DNA of 57,255 nt, taken from the NCBI GenBank assembly GCA_002687825.1, contig NZBI01000005.1, positions 1 to 57,255 on the forward strand, in the 5' to 3' direction. The notes below the pieces were generated by a model, which searched no databases, was not told where the DNA came from, and was given only the letters and a program-made list of their open reading frames with translations. Shown in pieces: positions 56,911 to 57,255 of the stretch; the first letter of the stretch is position 1, and every line of letters begins with the position of its first letter. This DNA is from Nanobdellota archaeon. GTDB lineage: Archaea; Nanobdellota; Nanobdellia; SCGC-AAA011-G17; ARS1403. The translations under genes and the position numbers were made by a program.

Positions 56911-57165
56911 TTAATCAGAAGTAATATCTAAAACAAGTTGACGAATAGATTTCTGATTTCCAACACTATGTTTAGCTTCACTTCGATCAGGTCCATCATA
57001 AGGTATAGTTAATTTTCTCAATCCTACCATAGATCTAAATTCATCCATATCTCTTTGGTCTTCAGCATTTTCAGGATCATAAGGTAATACAACCCCATAC
57101 AATTCACCGCTTCCAGTAGCACCATTAAGAGCAATTGCAAGTGCCATGTAATGTTCTTGTCCCAT
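56911..57165 (-). CDS. Hypothetical protein, 84 residues
   Basis: MGQEHYMALAIALNGATGSG then an acidic region with DPENAEDQRDMDEFRSMVGL. Soluble, no recognised domain. TATA-like AAATTTTTATAAAG about 25 bases upstream. Confidence 0.5.
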   Translation of the reverse strand: MGQEHYMALAIALNGATGSGELYGVVLPYDPENAEDQRDMDEFRSMVGLRKLTIPYDGPDRSEAKHSVGNQKSIRQLVLDITSD

Positions 57166-57241
57166 CTAATCTAATTTAAATTCAAACTTTATAAAAATTT
57201 GTACAGAAAAATATATATAACAATAACCTAGTTTAAACTAC

Positions 57242-57255
57242 ATGTTAGAAGCCTG
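57242..57255 (+). CDS. Start of a gene running off the right edge, tentative
   Basis: ATGTTAGAAGCC begins 14 bases before the edge. AAATATATATAAC lies about 25-30 bases upstream, the spacing of leaderless promoters in this window. Too short to identify. Confidence 0.4.

Noticed and set aside
1-57255. CRISPR array
   Set aside because: The repeats seen are dispersed, in both orientations and not regularly spaced; no array or cas genes found despite the CARF and RecB-like proteins.

Overview
The window looks like AT-rich chromosomal DNA of an archaeon, most probably a DPANN lineage of the Woesearchaeota/Pacearchaeota kind. Archaeal markers seen directly are the secF-secD order, tRNA Cm56 methyltransferase (Trm56), Mre11-Rad50, an archaeal NAC subunit, archaeal triosephosphate isomerase and class I aldolase, TATA boxes about 25 bases upstream of many start codons (leaderless genes), and tRNA genes with bulge-helix-bulge introns. 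The lineage assignment is inference from gene style; no rRNA is present.

Layout. 0-12 kb: secD (runs off the left edge), secF, Trm56, a large PKD-domain surface protein, a small membrane protein resembling the Pycsar effector family, a complete 894-bp insertion sequence, then tRNA-Lys, tRNA-Asp (two introns), tRNA-Tyr (one intron) and tRNA-Pro, with two LAGLIDADG homing endonuclease genes between or overlapping the tRNA genes. 12-22 kb: rad50-mre11, a MinD ATPase coupled to two paralogous helical proteins, NAC, Nudix, RDD and SppA genes, a ROK sugar kinase and a mannose-6-phosphate isomerase cupin. 22-33 kb: a CARF-winged-helix regulator apparently in one operon with a DUF3179 lipoprotein, a circularly permuted CcdA and a DipZ-like thioredoxin, then an ECF-sigma-like gene, two prolyl isomerases, nucleases, DNA repair genes and a second redoxin-CcdA pair.

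33-53 kb is central carbon metabolism. A tightly overlapping plus-strand block encodes rpiB, rpe, transketolase, a HAD phosphatase, 6-phosphogluconolactonase, a LOG-family protein, transaldolase, a SIS protein, glucose-6-phosphate dehydrogenase, phosphohexomutase and 6-phosphogluconate dehydrogenase. This is a whole pentose phosphate pathway including the oxidative branch, which most archaea lack. A minus-strand block supplies phosphoglucose/phosphomannose isomerase, a 2-hydroxyacid dehydrogenase, TIM, aldolase and a PfkB kinase, with pgk and a bacterial-type gap nearby. 51-57 kb is accessory: a BRO-N antirepressor-like gene, a frameshifted RelE, a palindromic repeat family, small proteins and a GH130 mannoside phosphorylase.

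Four results deserve most attention. (1) Four genes (secD, a RecB-like nuclease, transaldolase, the PfkB kinase) can reach their conserved N-termini only from AUU or AUC start codons, each exactly 6 nt after a strong Shine-Dalgarno. (2) A tRNA-Asp gene is split by two non-canonical introns, one in the acceptor stem. (3) A conserved 59-bp element lies directly upstream of the TATA box of both homing endonuclease genes and of the BRO-N gene 42 kb away. (4) A dispersed palindrome has arms that differ between copies but largely keep pairing.
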